From SZUA-430 sp040080835 (lineage in GTDB: Bacteria > Pseudomonadota > Alphaproteobacteria > Micropepsales > Micropepsaceae): a stretch of 64,000 nucleotides of DNA. The DNA is taken from assembly GCA_040080835.1 (NCBI GenBank), contig JBEBHP010000020.1:1-64000 (forward strand), written 5' to 3'. Position 1 is the stretch's first letter. Each line of letters begins with the position of its first letter. Made by a program: the position numbers and the translations under genes. Positions 1 through 8,661 of this stretch are shown here, piece by piece. The notes beneath the pieces are model-generated. The model had not been told where the DNA came from, searched no databases, and worked only from the letters and a program-made list of their open reading frames with translations.

Positions 1-1
1 T

Positions 2-712
2 CTCATCAGATCGGCGCTGCACGCATTGTCCGGGATTAATGCGATGCGGATGGCAGCAATCATTTTCATGTTGTCCGCATTGCTGTTCACCCAGTCGCGG
101 GCGGCCGTTGTGGCGCTCATTGTTGGCATATTTGCGCTCGCGCTGATGCTTTCACGGGGGAGAGACCTCTCCGTTGGCGAAGCAGCCGGCAGGCGGGCCA
201 TTGTGGCGTTGCTCGTTGCGGTGCTCGGCGTCAGCATCGCCCTGAGCGCAGATCCGCTGCTCAATCGCGTTCAGGAGCAGGGCATCAACGACTCAACGCG
301 GGCCTCACTCTTCGGCTCAACCGTGGCAGCGATCCAGTCGGCACCACTTACCGGGTTGGGATTTGGCGCTTACGAGCGATATTATCCGATATTCGCCGAC
401 GGCACTGTTCAAGGTGAAGTCGATGAGGCACACGACGATATACTGGAAACCCTGGCGGATCTCGGTGTTCCTGCGGGGCTTGCGTATTTGGCCGGACCAG
501 CATTGCTGGCCTGGATGTGTTTCGCAGGGTGCTCGAGACGGCGCAGGGACCGTGTCTATCCTGCGGTGGGCTTTGCCGCTTCCGTGGCGGTCGGACTGCA
601 TGCTTTTGCCGATTTCGGCCTGCAGATACCGGCTGTTGCTGTAACTTATGCTGCTCTGCTGGGGACAGGCGTCGCCCAGTCATGGCGGACCAACATGGAT
701 TTGGTCCGATAA
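2..712 (+). CDS. O-antigen ligase/polymerase-like membrane protein, 3' part
   Basis: The frame is open to the left edge, so this is the C-terminal part (about 236 residues) of a longer gene. It shows several hydrophobic segments, an SRA motif after a membrane segment (TQSRAAVVAL) and a periplasmic loop ending in GLGFGAYE and EAHDDILETLADLG. That pattern is typical of the Wzy_C/O-antigen ligase family, where such loops act in transferring or polymerising lipid-linked glycans at the outer face of the inner membrane. Two or three more membrane segments follow. The substrate cannot be deduced and a teichuronic or exopolysaccharide polymerase would look similar. fabD begins 58 bases downstream and is probably an independent unit. 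Confidence 0.7.
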   Translation, partial: LIRSALHALSGINAMRMAAIIFMLSALLFTQSRAAVVALIVGIFALALMLSRGRDLSVGEAAGRRAIVALLVAVLGVSIALSADPLLNRVQEQGINDSTRASLFGSTVAAIQSAPLTGLGFGAYERYYPIFADGTVQGEVDEAHDDILETLADLGVPAGLAYLAGPALLAWMCFAGCSRRRRDRVYPAVGFAASVAVGLHAFADFGLQIPAVAVTYAALLGTGVAQSWRTNMDLVR

Positions 713-770
713 ACTTGACTCCGGGGGAATTGCTCGGTTTCAGTCCCCCGAAATTTCGAATGAGGTCCGA

Positions 771-1715
771 ATGAGCCGCGCGCTTACCTTTCCTGGACAA
801 GGCAGCCAGGTTGTTGGCATGGGACTGGCACTTTCTCAGGCGTTCCCCGTTGCAAGGGAACTTTTTGAAGAGGTCGACGAAGCACTGGGGCAGTCTCTGT
901 CGCGCTTGATGTGGCAAGGGCCTGAGAGCGACCTGACCCTGACCGAGAATGCGCAGCCTGCACTCATGGCAGTCAGTCTGGCCCTGATGCGGGTCCTCGA
1001 GGCAGAAGGCAATTTTGCCTGGGGCAAGCATGCCGTTCTGGTTGCGGGCCATTCACTCGGTGAGTATTCGGCGCTCGCAGCTGCCGGCGCATTCTCGGTT
1101 GCTGATGCGGCGAAACTGCTCAAGGCGCGTGGCCTCGCAATGCAGCGGGCGGTGCCGGTTGGCAAGGGCGGAATGGCCGCCCTGCTTGGCGCGGAAATAG
1201 CGCAGGCCGAGGAAGTTTCGAAGGAAGCATCCCAGGGCAGCGAAGTCTGCGTCGTCGCGAACGACAACGCGCCCGGTCAGGTGGTCATTTCCGGCCACAA
1301 GACTGCCATTGAACGCGCCGCAGAGATCGCCAAGTCCAAGGGCATCAAACGAACGATGATGCTGCCGGTCAGCGCGCCATTTCACTCGCCGCTAATGGCG
1401 CCTGCAGCGCGAGAGATGGAAGAGGCTCTGCAAAAGGTACTGATGCGCCCGCCAAGAGTACCAGTCATTTCCAATGTCAGTGTGTCCCCTGAAAGCGATC
1501 CCGACCGTATCCGCAATCTGCTGGTCGAGCAGGTGACGGCACGCGTTCGCTGGCGCGAGACAGTCGCAGGAATGCGCGAGCGGGGCATCACATCCATAGT
1601 TGAGGTTGGGGCGGGCAAGGTCCTGACCACCATGGCAAAGCGTATTGACAAGGATTTGCCAGCCGTCTCTATCGAGACGCCTCAGGAAATCGAAGCCTTC
1701 CTGAAAACGCTGTAA
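771..1715 (+). CDS. fabD: Malonyl-CoA:ACP transacylase FabD
   Basis: The enzyme moves malonate from CoA to acyl carrier protein, supplying the extender unit for type II fatty acid synthesis in the cytoplasm. The 314-residue protein has the family length. It starts with the FPGQGSQ motif (residues 7-13), carries the nucleophile elbow GHSLG with Ser95, and the partner histidine in PFHSPLM (His205). The ATG at 771 was chosen because homology begins there; the frame is open 41 codons further upstream but that stretch resembles nothing. It heads a run with fabG (19 bases downstream), acpP and fabF, a standard fatty acid synthesis cluster. Confidence 0.97.
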   Translation: MSRALTFPGQGSQVVGMGLALSQAFPVARELFEEVDEALGQSLSRLMWQGPESDLTLTENAQPALMAVSLALMRVLEAEGNFAWGKHAVLVAGHSLGEYSALAAAGAFSVADAAKLLKARGLAMQRAVPVGKGGMAALLGAEIAQAEEVSKEASQGSEVCVVANDNAPGQVVISGHKTAIERAAEIAKSKGIKRTMMLPVSAPFHSPLMAPAAREMEEALQKVLMRPPRVPVISNVSVSPESDPDRIRNLLVEQVTARVRWRETVAGMRERGITSIVEVGAGKVLTTMAKRIDKDLPAVSIETPQEIEAFLKTL

Positions 1716-1734
1716 ACGCAAAGGACGACAGCCA

Positions 1735-2472
1735 ATGTATGATCTTTCGGGCAAGACAGCCCTCGTAACAGGCGCGAGTGGCGGCATCGGCAGTGACATT
1801 GCCCGGACGCTTCATGCTCAGGGCGCGACAGTCACGTTGTCAGGGACGAGGCTGGACGCGCTTGAATCGCTCAAGACGGAGCTGGGCTCGCGCGCTCACA
1901 TCGCGGTCTGCAATCTCTCCGATCTGGCACAGGTCGCAGAACTGCCGAAGGCCGCAGAGGGCCTGATGGGTGGCATGGATATCTTGATATCGAACGCCGG
2001 TATCACGCGTGACAACCTCTTTATGCGCATGAAGGACGACGAGTGGGATCAGGTCATCAAGGTAAACCTGACCGCCACCTTTGTTCTCGCCCGTGCCGTG
2101 CTGAAACCTATGATGAAGAAGCGCTGGGGCCGCATCATTTCGATCACGTCGGTCGTGGGTGTCACCGGCAACCCGGGGCAGGGAAACTATGCGGCCACAA
2201 AGGCTGGCCTGATCGGAATGACAAAATCGCTTGCCCAGGAAGTCGCATCGCGGAATATAACTGTTAACTGTGTGGCGCCCGGCTTCATCAAATCGCCGAT
2301 GACAGACTCTTTGAATGACCAGCAGCGCGAGGCCATCATGAGCAAGATTCCGGCCGGTCGACTGGGGTCAGGGAAGGACATTGGAGCAGCCGTTGCCTAC
2401 CTCTCAAGCGAAGAAGCGTCGTATATTACCGGCCAGACCCTGCACGTTAATGGCGGAATGGCTATGATTTGA
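1735..2472 (+). CDS. fabG: 3-oxoacyl-ACP reductase FabG
   Basis: This NADPH-dependent short-chain dehydrogenase performs the first reduction in each round of fatty acid elongation. Its 245 residues show the Rossmann glycine motif GASGGIG (13-19), the NAG motif after strand 4 (SNAG), and the catalytic Ser139, Tyr152 and Lys156 in the SITSVVG and YAATKAG segments. The C-terminus GQTLHVNGGMAMI is characteristic of FabG rather than of other SDRs. It lies between fabD and acpP, which settles the assignment. About 140 non-coding bases separate it from acpP. Confidence 0.97.
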   Translation: MYDLSGKTALVTGASGGIGSDIARTLHAQGATVTLSGTRLDALESLKTELGSRAHIAVCNLSDLAQVAELPKAAEGLMGGMDILISNAGITRDNLFMRMKDDEWDQVIKVNLTATFVLARAVLKPMMKKRWGRIISITSVVGVTGNPGQGNYAATKAGLIGMTKSLAQEVASRNITVNCVAPGFIKSPMTDSLNDQQREAIMSKIPAGRLGSGKDIGAAVAYLSSEEASYITGQTLHVNGGMAMI

Positions 2473-2616
2473 AGGACTTAACCGTGTTCGCCTGACAGTT
2501 GGCAAGCTGAACAAAGGTGTGTTACGAAACGCCCAAATTCTCCGGAGGAGTCTCTATTCTCCTCAGGACTTTAGGGGTACCCATTTCGGGGATCTAATTT
2601 CTTAAAGGACCATAAA

Positions 2617-2856
2617 ATGAGCGATGTCGCCGAGCGCGTGAAGAAGATTGTTATTGAGCATCTCAATGTTGAAGCTGAAAAAGTAACCGAAAACGCGAGC
2701 TTCATCGACGATCTCGGTGCAGACAGCTTGGATACCGTGGAACTCGTTATGGCCTTCGAGGAAGAGTTCAACGTCGAGATTCCCGATGATGCCGCCGAGT
2801 CGATCGTGACTGTTGGTGATGCCGTGAAGTTCATCAACGGAAAGGCTGCAGCCTAG
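2617..2856 (+). CDS. acpP: Acyl carrier protein AcpP
   Basis: This small acidic protein of 79 residues carries growing acyl chains. The phosphopantetheine attachment site is Ser37 in the DDLGADSLDT motif, followed by the helix II sequence VELVMAFEEEF that docks fatty acid synthase enzymes. An AGGA ribosome binding site sits 7 bases before the ATG. The 144-base leader from fabG is longer than other gaps in this cluster and includes the short inverted repeat GAGGAG/CTCCTC around 2542-2562, so acpP may have its own promoter; this is inferred from spacing only. Confidence 0.98.
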   Translation: MSDVAERVKKIVIEHLNVEAEKVTENASFIDDLGADSLDTVELVMAFEEEFNVEIPDDAAESIVTVGDAVKFINGKAAA

Positions 2857-2887
2857 TTCGGCTGTACCCTTCAAAATCGTCGAACAG

Positions 2888-4153
2888 ATGCGCCGCGTCG
2901 TTGTAACGGGACTGGGTTTGGTAACACCGCTTGCTTGCGGTGTTGAAGACACGTGGTCACGTCTGTTGAAGGGTGAATCAGGTGCCCGGAAAATATCTAC
3001 CTTCGAAACGTCTGACCTGCCGGCCCGAATAGCAGCAAACGTTCGTCGTGGTGACGGCACCGAAGGCACCTTCAATGCCGACCAGTGGATGGATCCCAAG
3101 GAACACCGCCGGGTAGATGATTTCATCATCTTCGCAATGGGCGCGGCGTCTCAGGCCGTACTCGACTCAGGATTTGTTCTCGACACCGAAGAAAAGAAAT
3201 ACCGGGCCGGTGTGATGATGGGTTCCGGTATCGGCGGCCTCAAGGGCATCGCCGAAGCGTCGCTCACGTTGCAGGAAAAGGGTCCGCGCAAGATCAGTCC
3301 GTTCTTCATCCCCGGACGGCTGATAAATCTGGCGTCGGGCTACATCTCCATAAAGTTCGGCCTCAAGGGACCAAACCATGCTGTGGTCACGGCATGTTCA
3401 AGCGGTGCCCACGCCATCGGTGATGCCGCCCGGATGATTGCGCTGGATGATGCAGACATCATGGTGGCAGGCGGCACCGAAGCCGCAATTTCGCGCATCG
3501 GCATGGCTGGATTCGCAGCGTGCCGTGCCTTGTCGACAGGCTTCAATGAGGAACCGCACCGCGCATCCAGGCCCTATGACAAGGACCGCGATGGTTTTGT
3601 GATGGGTGAAGGCTCTGGCGTTGTCGTTCTCGAGGAACTCGAGCATGCGAGGGCCCGTGGTGCGAAAATCTATGCCGAAATCCGTGGCTATGGGATGTCA
3701 GGTGACGCCCACCACATTACGGCACCTGCGGATGACGGCAACGGCGGATTCAGGTCCATGCAAATGGCGTTGAAGCGCGCAGGCTTCATGCCGTCGGATA
3801 TCGATTATGTAAACGCTCACGGCACATCGACACCACTTGGTGACGAAATCGAGCTGCGGGCGGTTGAGCGCCTGTTCGCAAATGCGTCTGAGCGCGTATC
3901 CATGTCGTCGACCAAGTCGTCTATCGGACACCTGCTGGGTGCTGCCGGTGCGGTTGAGGCAATATTCTGCATTCTTGCATTGCGGGACCAGATCTGCCCG
4001 CCCACGTTGAATCTGGACAACCCTTCAGTTGAAACCAGGATCGACCTGGTCCCCCACAAGGCGAAGAAGCGCGAGATTCGAGCGGCGCTTTCAAATTCCT
4101 TTGGATTTGGCGGTACAAACGCCACTCTGATTTTGACCGCGGGCGCTCAATAG
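2888..4153 (+). CDS. fabF: 3-oxoacyl-ACP synthase II FabF
   Basis: The enzyme condenses malonyl-ACP with acyl-ACP to elongate fatty acids. The 421-residue protein contains the thiolase-fold catalytic triad: Cys170 in VVTACSSGAH, His311 in NAHGTSTPLGD and His348 in SSIGHLLGAAG. The C-terminal GFGGTNATLIL is typical. It starts 31 bases after acpP, the usual acpP-fabF pair, and is followed after 44 bases by mltG. Length and motifs fit FabF better than FabB. Confidence 0.97.
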   Translation: MRRVVVTGLGLVTPLACGVEDTWSRLLKGESGARKISTFETSDLPARIAANVRRGDGTEGTFNADQWMDPKEHRRVDDFIIFAMGAASQAVLDSGFVLDTEEKKYRAGVMMGSGIGGLKGIAEASLTLQEKGPRKISPFFIPGRLINLASGYISIKFGLKGPNHAVVTACSSGAHAIGDAARMIALDDADIMVAGGTEAAISRIGMAGFAACRALSTGFNEEPHRASRPYDKDRDGFVMGEGSGVVVLEELEHARARGAKIYAEIRGYGMSGDAHHITAPADDGNGGFRSMQMALKRAGFMPSDIDYVNAHGTSTPLGDEIELRAVERLFANASERVSMSSTKSSIGHLLGAAGAVEAIFCILALRDQICPPTLNLDNPSVETRIDLVPHKAKKREIRAALSNSFGFGGTNATLILTAGAQ

Positions 4154-4197
4154 TTAAGTATTGGCGGTGATCGAACCCTGTTTCGCGGAGTTGCCCC

Positions 4198-5220
4198 TTG
4201 CGATTTCTGTTGCGCACATTTTTCGTGCTTTTTTTGCTCGTCGCTTTAATCGGTGGTGTCGGCGCGTGGCATGTGTGGAGCGAATTTGAGGAGCCAGGTC
4301 CAGATTCTGTCGACGGAAGCCCGCAGACAGTAGTGAGCCTGCCCAAGGGTACAGGCCTCAGCCGGATTGCCGATACATTGGAAGAGCAGGGCGTGATCGG
4401 CAACAGCCTGATCTTCCGGGCTGGCGTCATGTATTACGGCAAGGCAAGCGCGCTAAAGGCCGGAGAATACGCCATCCCTTCGGGCGCGTCCCCGAGGCAG
4501 ATCATGGACATCCTGATCGAAGGCAAGGCGATCGTGTACAAGCTCACCTTGCCTGAAGGTCTGACGACAGCGATGGCGCTTGATCTCGTCGCGAAGAACA
4601 CCTCGCTCGAAGGAACCATCACCAGGACCCCTGCAGAAGGCACGCTGCTGCCGGAAACCTATGTGTTCAGTCGCGGCACGGCTCGTGATGCCCTCATTGA
4701 GAAGATGGAACAGGACCATACGGCGATCTTGAACGGGCTCTGGCAGACCCGGGCGCCGAACCTTCCGTTTTCGACCAAGGAAGAAGCAGTCGTGTTGGCC
4801 TCCATCGTTGAAAAGGAAACAGGTGTTGCCAGCGAGCGCCCGCGCGTTGCCGCGGTCTTCGTGAACCGTCTGCGAAAGGGCATGAAACTGCAATCCGACC
4901 CGACCATCATTTATGGAATTTCGCAGGGCGTCCCGCTCGGCCGAGGCATTCGCCAAAGCGAGCTTGAGAAGGCCACGCCCTACAACACCTATGTCATCAT
5001 CGGTTTGCCACCAACGCCGATTGCAAATCCCGGCAAGGAAGCGATAAAGGCCGTGCTGAACCCGGCACCGACGGAAGACCTCTACTTTGTTGCTGACGGC
5101 AGTGGAGGTCACGCTTTCGCTGCAACACTCGCTGATCACGAGAAAAATGTGCAGAACTGGCGTCTGATTGAAAAGCAAAGGGCCGCAGCTGTTCCTGCGC
5201 CTCAGGCGCCCACGCCCTGA
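4198..5220 (+). CDS. mltG: Endolytic peptidoglycan transglycosylase MltG (YceG-like)
   Basis: MltG cleaves nascent glycan strands and releases them from the synthesis machinery at the inner membrane. The 340-residue protein starts with a TTG codon, has one N-terminal membrane anchor (about residues 4-22), a LysM-like region near 40-110, and the catalytic domain with ASIVEKETG, whose first Glu (about residue 205) matches the E. coli catalytic Glu, then LQSDPTIIYG and the GLPPTPIANPG segment. The tail is Ala/Pro-rich. Position between fabF and yicC-gmk is a common alphaproteobacterial arrangement. Confidence 0.94.
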   Translation: MRFLLRTFFVLFLLVALIGGVGAWHVWSEFEEPGPDSVDGSPQTVVSLPKGTGLSRIADTLEEQGVIGNSLIFRAGVMYYGKASALKAGEYAIPSGASPRQIMDILIEGKAIVYKLTLPEGLTTAMALDLVAKNTSLEGTITRTPAEGTLLPETYVFSRGTARDALIEKMEQDHTAILNGLWQTRAPNLPFSTKEEAVVLASIVEKETGVASERPRVAAVFVNRLRKGMKLQSDPTIIYGISQGVPLGRGIRQSELEKATPYNTYVIIGLPPTPIANPGKEAIKAVLNPAPTEDLYFVADGSGGHAFAATLADHEKNVQNWRLIEKQRAAAVPAPQAPTP

Positions 5221-5288
5221 GATTGAGGCGCTGGCACTGATTGAATAGAGTCGGCGCCACATGAGTCACCAAGAGAGGCCCGAAGCCC

Positions 5289-6176
5289 ATGCCCTTGTCC
5301 AGTATGACAGGATTTGCCCGTGCACACGGGTCCCATGGTGTGTGGCGCTGGCATTGGGAGGTCAGGAGCGTCAACGCGCGCGGGCTTGATCTGCGTGTTC
5401 GTCTGCCCGAGGGCTTCGAAAGTCTTGAGCAACCGACCCGCATTCTTGCCTCAGAGCGCTTCACGAGAGGCGGAGTCACCGCCACGCTGACCGTAGACTC
5501 CGAAGCGAACCGCGGCGCCATCCGAATCAACGAGGATGCGCTCAATCAGGTATTGACGGCCCTGCGCACGCTGGAAGGCTCGGTTCGGGCCGAACTTCCG
5601 CGACTGGATGGCATTCTCGCGTTAAGGGGGGTCATCGAAGTCCAGCCGAACGAAGTCGGGCAGGTTGAACTCGCCTCCCGCGACGCGGCGTTGCTGTCCA
5701 GCCTCACCCAGGCGCTGGACGGTCTTGCAACGGCCAGGCGCGAGGAAGGCTCAAGGCTGAATAACTTTCTTGGTAACCAGACCAGCAAGCTGGCAGAACT
5801 TGTCGAACAGGCAGCAAGGCTGGCGTCTTCGCAGCCGGAAATGCTTCAGGGCAAGCTGAAGAACGCGTTGGCATTGCTGGCCGCCAACACCTCTGGGTTC
5901 AGCCCTGACCGTATTGCACAGGAAGTGGCCCTGCTGCTGGTCCGCGCGGATGTGCGCGAGGAAATCGACCGGTTGAAGTCGCATCTCACACAGGCGAACG
6001 ACCTGCTGGCGTCCAAGGGAGCGCAGGGTCGGCGGCTCGACTTCCTGTCACAGGAACTCAACCGGGAAGCCAACACGCTTTGTTCAAAGTCGTCTGACAT
6101 CCAGCTCACGCGCGTCGGTCTTGAGCTCAAGACCATCATCGATCAGTTCCGTGAACAGGTTCAAAACGTTGAATGA
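5289..6176 (+). CDS. YicC family protein (endoribonuclease family)
   Basis: This 295-residue protein begins with the hallmark SSMTGFARA segment and ends with the DUF1732 region (LDFLSQELNREANTLCSKS and the final LELKTIIDQFREQVQNVE). Family members have been linked to RNA cleavage and stationary-phase survival. Its stop overlaps the gmk start (ATGA at 6173-6176), so the two are translationally coupled, a conserved yicC-gmk pairing. The N-terminal and C-terminal signature regions are both intact. Confidence 0.93.
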   Translation: MPLSSMTGFARAHGSHGVWRWHWEVRSVNARGLDLRVRLPEGFESLEQPTRILASERFTRGGVTATLTVDSEANRGAIRINEDALNQVLTALRTLEGSVRAELPRLDGILALRGVIEVQPNEVGQVELASRDAALLSSLTQALDGLATARREEGSRLNNFLGNQTSKLAELVEQAARLASSQPEMLQGKLKNALALLAANTSGFSPDRIAQEVALLLVRADVREEIDRLKSHLTQANDLLASKGAQGRRLDFLSQELNREANTLCSKSSDIQLTRVGLELKTIIDQFREQVQNVE

Positions 6177-6808
6177 GCGAACCAACAAGGATTGCTCGCC
6201 GCGGAATGATGCTGGTTCTGTCTTCGCCATCCGGCGCGGGCAAGACGACGCTTTCAAGACGCATTCTGGCACGCGACCCGATCATTCGGATGTCGGTTTC
6301 TGTGACGACGCGCAGCAAGCGCCCTGGCGAGGTGGAGGGCGTCGACTACCATTTCGTGGACCAGGCGAAGTTCGCTTCGAAAGTGAAAAATGGTGAGTTC
6401 CTGGAATCCGCTTCCGTATTTGGCAATTCTTACGGAACGTTGCGGTCGCCAGTCGAGGACGCATTGAAAGCCGGGCTGGACATCCTGTTTGACATCGACT
6501 GGCAGGGCACGCAGCAACTGAAGGAAAAAGCGCGGGAAGACGTCGTGAGCATATTCATCCTGCCCCCGACACGCCTTGAGCTTGAAAAACGCCTGTCGTC
6601 GCGTGGTCAGGACTCAGCAGAAACGGTAACCAGGCGAATGGCGCAGGCAAACGCTGAAATCAGCCACTGGGCCGAATACGACTACGTTATCGTGAACGAT
6701 GACCTGGATGTCGCCGAAGGAAGAATTGTGGAAATCGTGGACGCCGAACGGTGCAAGCGAGCCCGCCAAACTGGCCTGTCCGATTTTGTAAGGACGCTGA
6801 TCGCCTAG
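6173..6808 (+). CDS. gmk: Guanylate kinase
   Basis: Gmk phosphorylates GMP to GDP and is essential for guanine nucleotide supply. The 211-residue protein has the P-loop SSPSGAGKTT (about 17-26), the GMP-binding TRSKRPGEVEGVDYHFV segment and the DIDWQGTQQL motif. The start overlaps the yicC stop by four bases. The stop codon shares the palindromic CTAG at 6805-6808 with the stop of the convergent rsmA, leaving no intergenic space. Confidence 0.97.
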   Translation: MSEPTRIARRGMMLVLSSPSGAGKTTLSRRILARDPIIRMSVSVTTRSKRPGEVEGVDYHFVDQAKFASKVKNGEFLESASVFGNSYGTLRSPVEDALKAGLDILFDIDWQGTQQLKEKAREDVVSIFILPPTRLELEKRLSSRGQDSAETVTRRMAQANAEISHWAEYDYVIVNDDLDVAEGRIVEIVDAERCKRARQTGLSDFVRTLIA

Positions 6809-7650
6809 CCGCGGCGGCCAAACGCCCGTGCTAGCGCCGCAAATCCTTCCACAGGAATTTCCTCAGCGCGCGCCGTCGGGGCAATCTGGGCTTCTGCAAG
6901 CAACTCGTCGCTGAAAGGCCCCAGCGACTTGAGGCTCGAACGCAACATCTTGCGACGCTGGCCAAATGCGGCGGCAGTCACTCGTTCGAGGTCACGGCAA
7001 CTGGCGTCTCCGCGCGGTCGTTCCAGCAAGGCAAACCTGACCACGCTGGACGTGATTTTGGGTGGTGGCGTGAAGGCGCTGCGATGGACATCAAAGAGGA
7101 TTGAGGGGCTGGTCCGCCACTGGCTGATGACGGAGAGCCTCCCATAGGCCGGAGTCGACGGCTTGGCGACGATCCGCTCGGCCACCTCGCGCTGAAACAT
7201 AAGCGTCAGCGTCTCGAACCATGGCGGCCAGGGGTCGACGGTCAGCCACTTCAGCAACAGAGCGGTGCCCACATTATAGGGGAGGTTGGCGACAACCTGC
7301 GCCTTCTGGCCATTGAGCAGTTCAGGTTCGCGAACATCGACGGCATCCCCAAGGTGGATGCGCATGCGGCCGGAAGACGCCGCCGCGATGTCTTCCAGGG
7401 CCGGCAAACAGCGTTCGTCGCGTTCGACGACAATGAGCGTCGCAGCGCCTTCGGCCAATATCGATCTCGTCAGGCCGCCGGGACCGGGTCCCACTTCCAG
7501 TACGGTTTTTCCCTGCAATGGGCCCGCCTCGCGCGCAATGCGCCGTGTCAGGTTCAGGTCCAGCAGAAAATTCTGGCCCAACGATTTTCGCGCCGAAAGT
7601 TCAAGCGCTGCAATCACTGTCTTGAGAGGCGGCAAGTCCTCGAGAGTCAT
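6805..7650 (-). CDS. rsmA: 16S rRNA dimethyladenosine transferase RsmA/KsgA
   Basis: The enzyme dimethylates two adjacent adenines near the 3' end of 16S rRNA during small-subunit assembly. The 281-residue protein has the QNFLLD N-terminal motif (SLGQNFLLDLNLT), the SAM-binding VLEVGPGPGGLTRSIL and the catalytic NLPYN motif. It overlaps pdxA by four bases (7647-7650), and with surA and the lpt genes forms a minus-strand run; lptD-surA-pdxA-rsmA is conserved in proteobacteria. Its last bases overlap gmk on the other strand. Confidence 0.96.
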   Translation of the reverse strand: MTLEDLPPLKTVIAALELSARKSLGQNFLLDLNLTRRIAREAGPLQGKTVLEVGPGPGGLTRSILAEGAATLIVVERDERCLPALEDIAAASSGRMRIHLGDAVDVREPELLNGQKAQVVANLPYNVGTALLLKWLTVDPWPPWFETLTLMFQREVAERIVAKPSTPAYGRLSVISQWRTSPSILFDVHRSAFTPPPKITSSVVRFALLERPRGDASCRDLERVTAAAFGQRRKMLRSSLKSLGPFSDELLAEAQIAPTARAEEIPVEGFAALARAFGRRG

Positions 7651-8654
7651 GCGTGCGCTGCGCGATTGCGGCTCATCTCGTCGGCAAGCCTCAATGCGGC
7701 GAGAAGGCTGGAGGGGTCGGCCTTTCCCGAACCCGCTATGTCAAACGCCGTGCCGTGATCGGGCGATGTCCGGACAATCGACAGACCCAGCGTCGTGTTG
7801 ACGCCATGCTGGAAGTCGAGCGTCTTCAGGGGAATGAGTGCCTGGTCATGATACATGCAAATCACGGCATCAAAGCGTTTGCGGGAGCCCGCGTGGAACA
7901 GAGTATCGGCTGGCAGCGGGCCAACCACATTCACACCCTGCTGGCGCAATTGCGTGACGGCGGGGCTGATAATCCGAACCTCTTCATCGCCCATTGTCCC
8001 GTCTTCACCCGCGTGCGGATTGAGTGCAGCGACGGCGATCCGTGGCATGGCGATACCGAATTCCTTCCTCAGAGCCAGGTTCGTCGTGACGGCAGCACTT
8101 ACGATGCTGTCTACCGTCAGGCTTTTGATTGCGCTGGCGAGCGACTGGTGAACCGTGACCGGCACGACGCGCAAGCCCTCGATGCAGAGCATCATCACTG
8201 CGTGGCCGCCACCGGTCAGGTCTGCAAGGAACTCGGTGTGACCGGGAAATTTGAACCCTGCCGCATACAGCGCAGCCTTGTGGATCGGGTTTGTGACGAC
8301 GGCGCTTGCATGACCGGATATCACAAGATCAACCGCGTGGCGGATGGACTGGGTCACGGCAGCGGCATTGGCTGGATGCGGCATACCGAAGGTCGGCCGC
8401 TCGGCCAAAGCGACGGGCAGCACCGGAATGCCGTCCGCAAATCTGACGACAGCCTCGTCACACGAAGAAACTTCCACCACATGGTAGTGACTTCTGATGC
8501 GGTGCGCTTCAGCACGAAGCCAGGCCGGATCACCCAGATACACAAAGGGCGGAACCGGTTTCCCGTCTCCCGCCCAGGCCTTTACAACAATTTCTCCGGC
8601 AATCCCTGACGGCTCGCCCATGGTGAGCGCGAGAGGCTTGCGCGGTTGATGCAT
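7647..8654 (-). CDS. pdxA: 4-hydroxythreonine-4-phosphate dehydrogenase PdxA
   Basis: PdxA oxidises 4-phosphohydroxy-L-threonine in de novo pyridoxal phosphate synthesis. From the ATG at 8654 the protein has 335 residues, the family size, and begins ALTMGEPSGIAGEI, the nucleotide-binding start of the family. The metal-binding histidines appear in FPGHTEFLADL, MYHDQALIPLK and DHGTAFDIAG. The frame is open a further 84 codons upstream, but that extension lies inside surA and lacks homology, so it was excluded. Only seven bases separate it from the surA stop. Confidence 0.95.
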   Translation of the reverse strand: MHQPRKPLALTMGEPSGIAGEIVVKAWAGDGKPVPPFVYLGDPAWLRAEAHRIRSHYHVVEVSSCDEAVVRFADGIPVLPVALAERPTFGMPHPANAAAVTQSIRHAVDLVISGHASAVVTNPIHKAALYAAGFKFPGHTEFLADLTGGGHAVMMLCIEGLRVVPVTVHQSLASAIKSLTVDSIVSAAVTTNLALRKEFGIAMPRIAVAALNPHAGEDGTMGDEEVRIISPAVTQLRQQGVNVVGPLPADTLFHAGSRKRFDAVICMYHDQALIPLKTLDFQHGVNTTLGLSIVRTSPDHGTAFDIAGSGKADPSSLLAALRLADEMSRNRAAHA

Positions 8655-8661
8655 TGAGGAT

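Noticed and set aside
7653..8609. 318-codon plus-strand frame opposite pdxA
   Set aside because: Antisense shadow of a confidently identified gene, with no domain or ribosome binding site.
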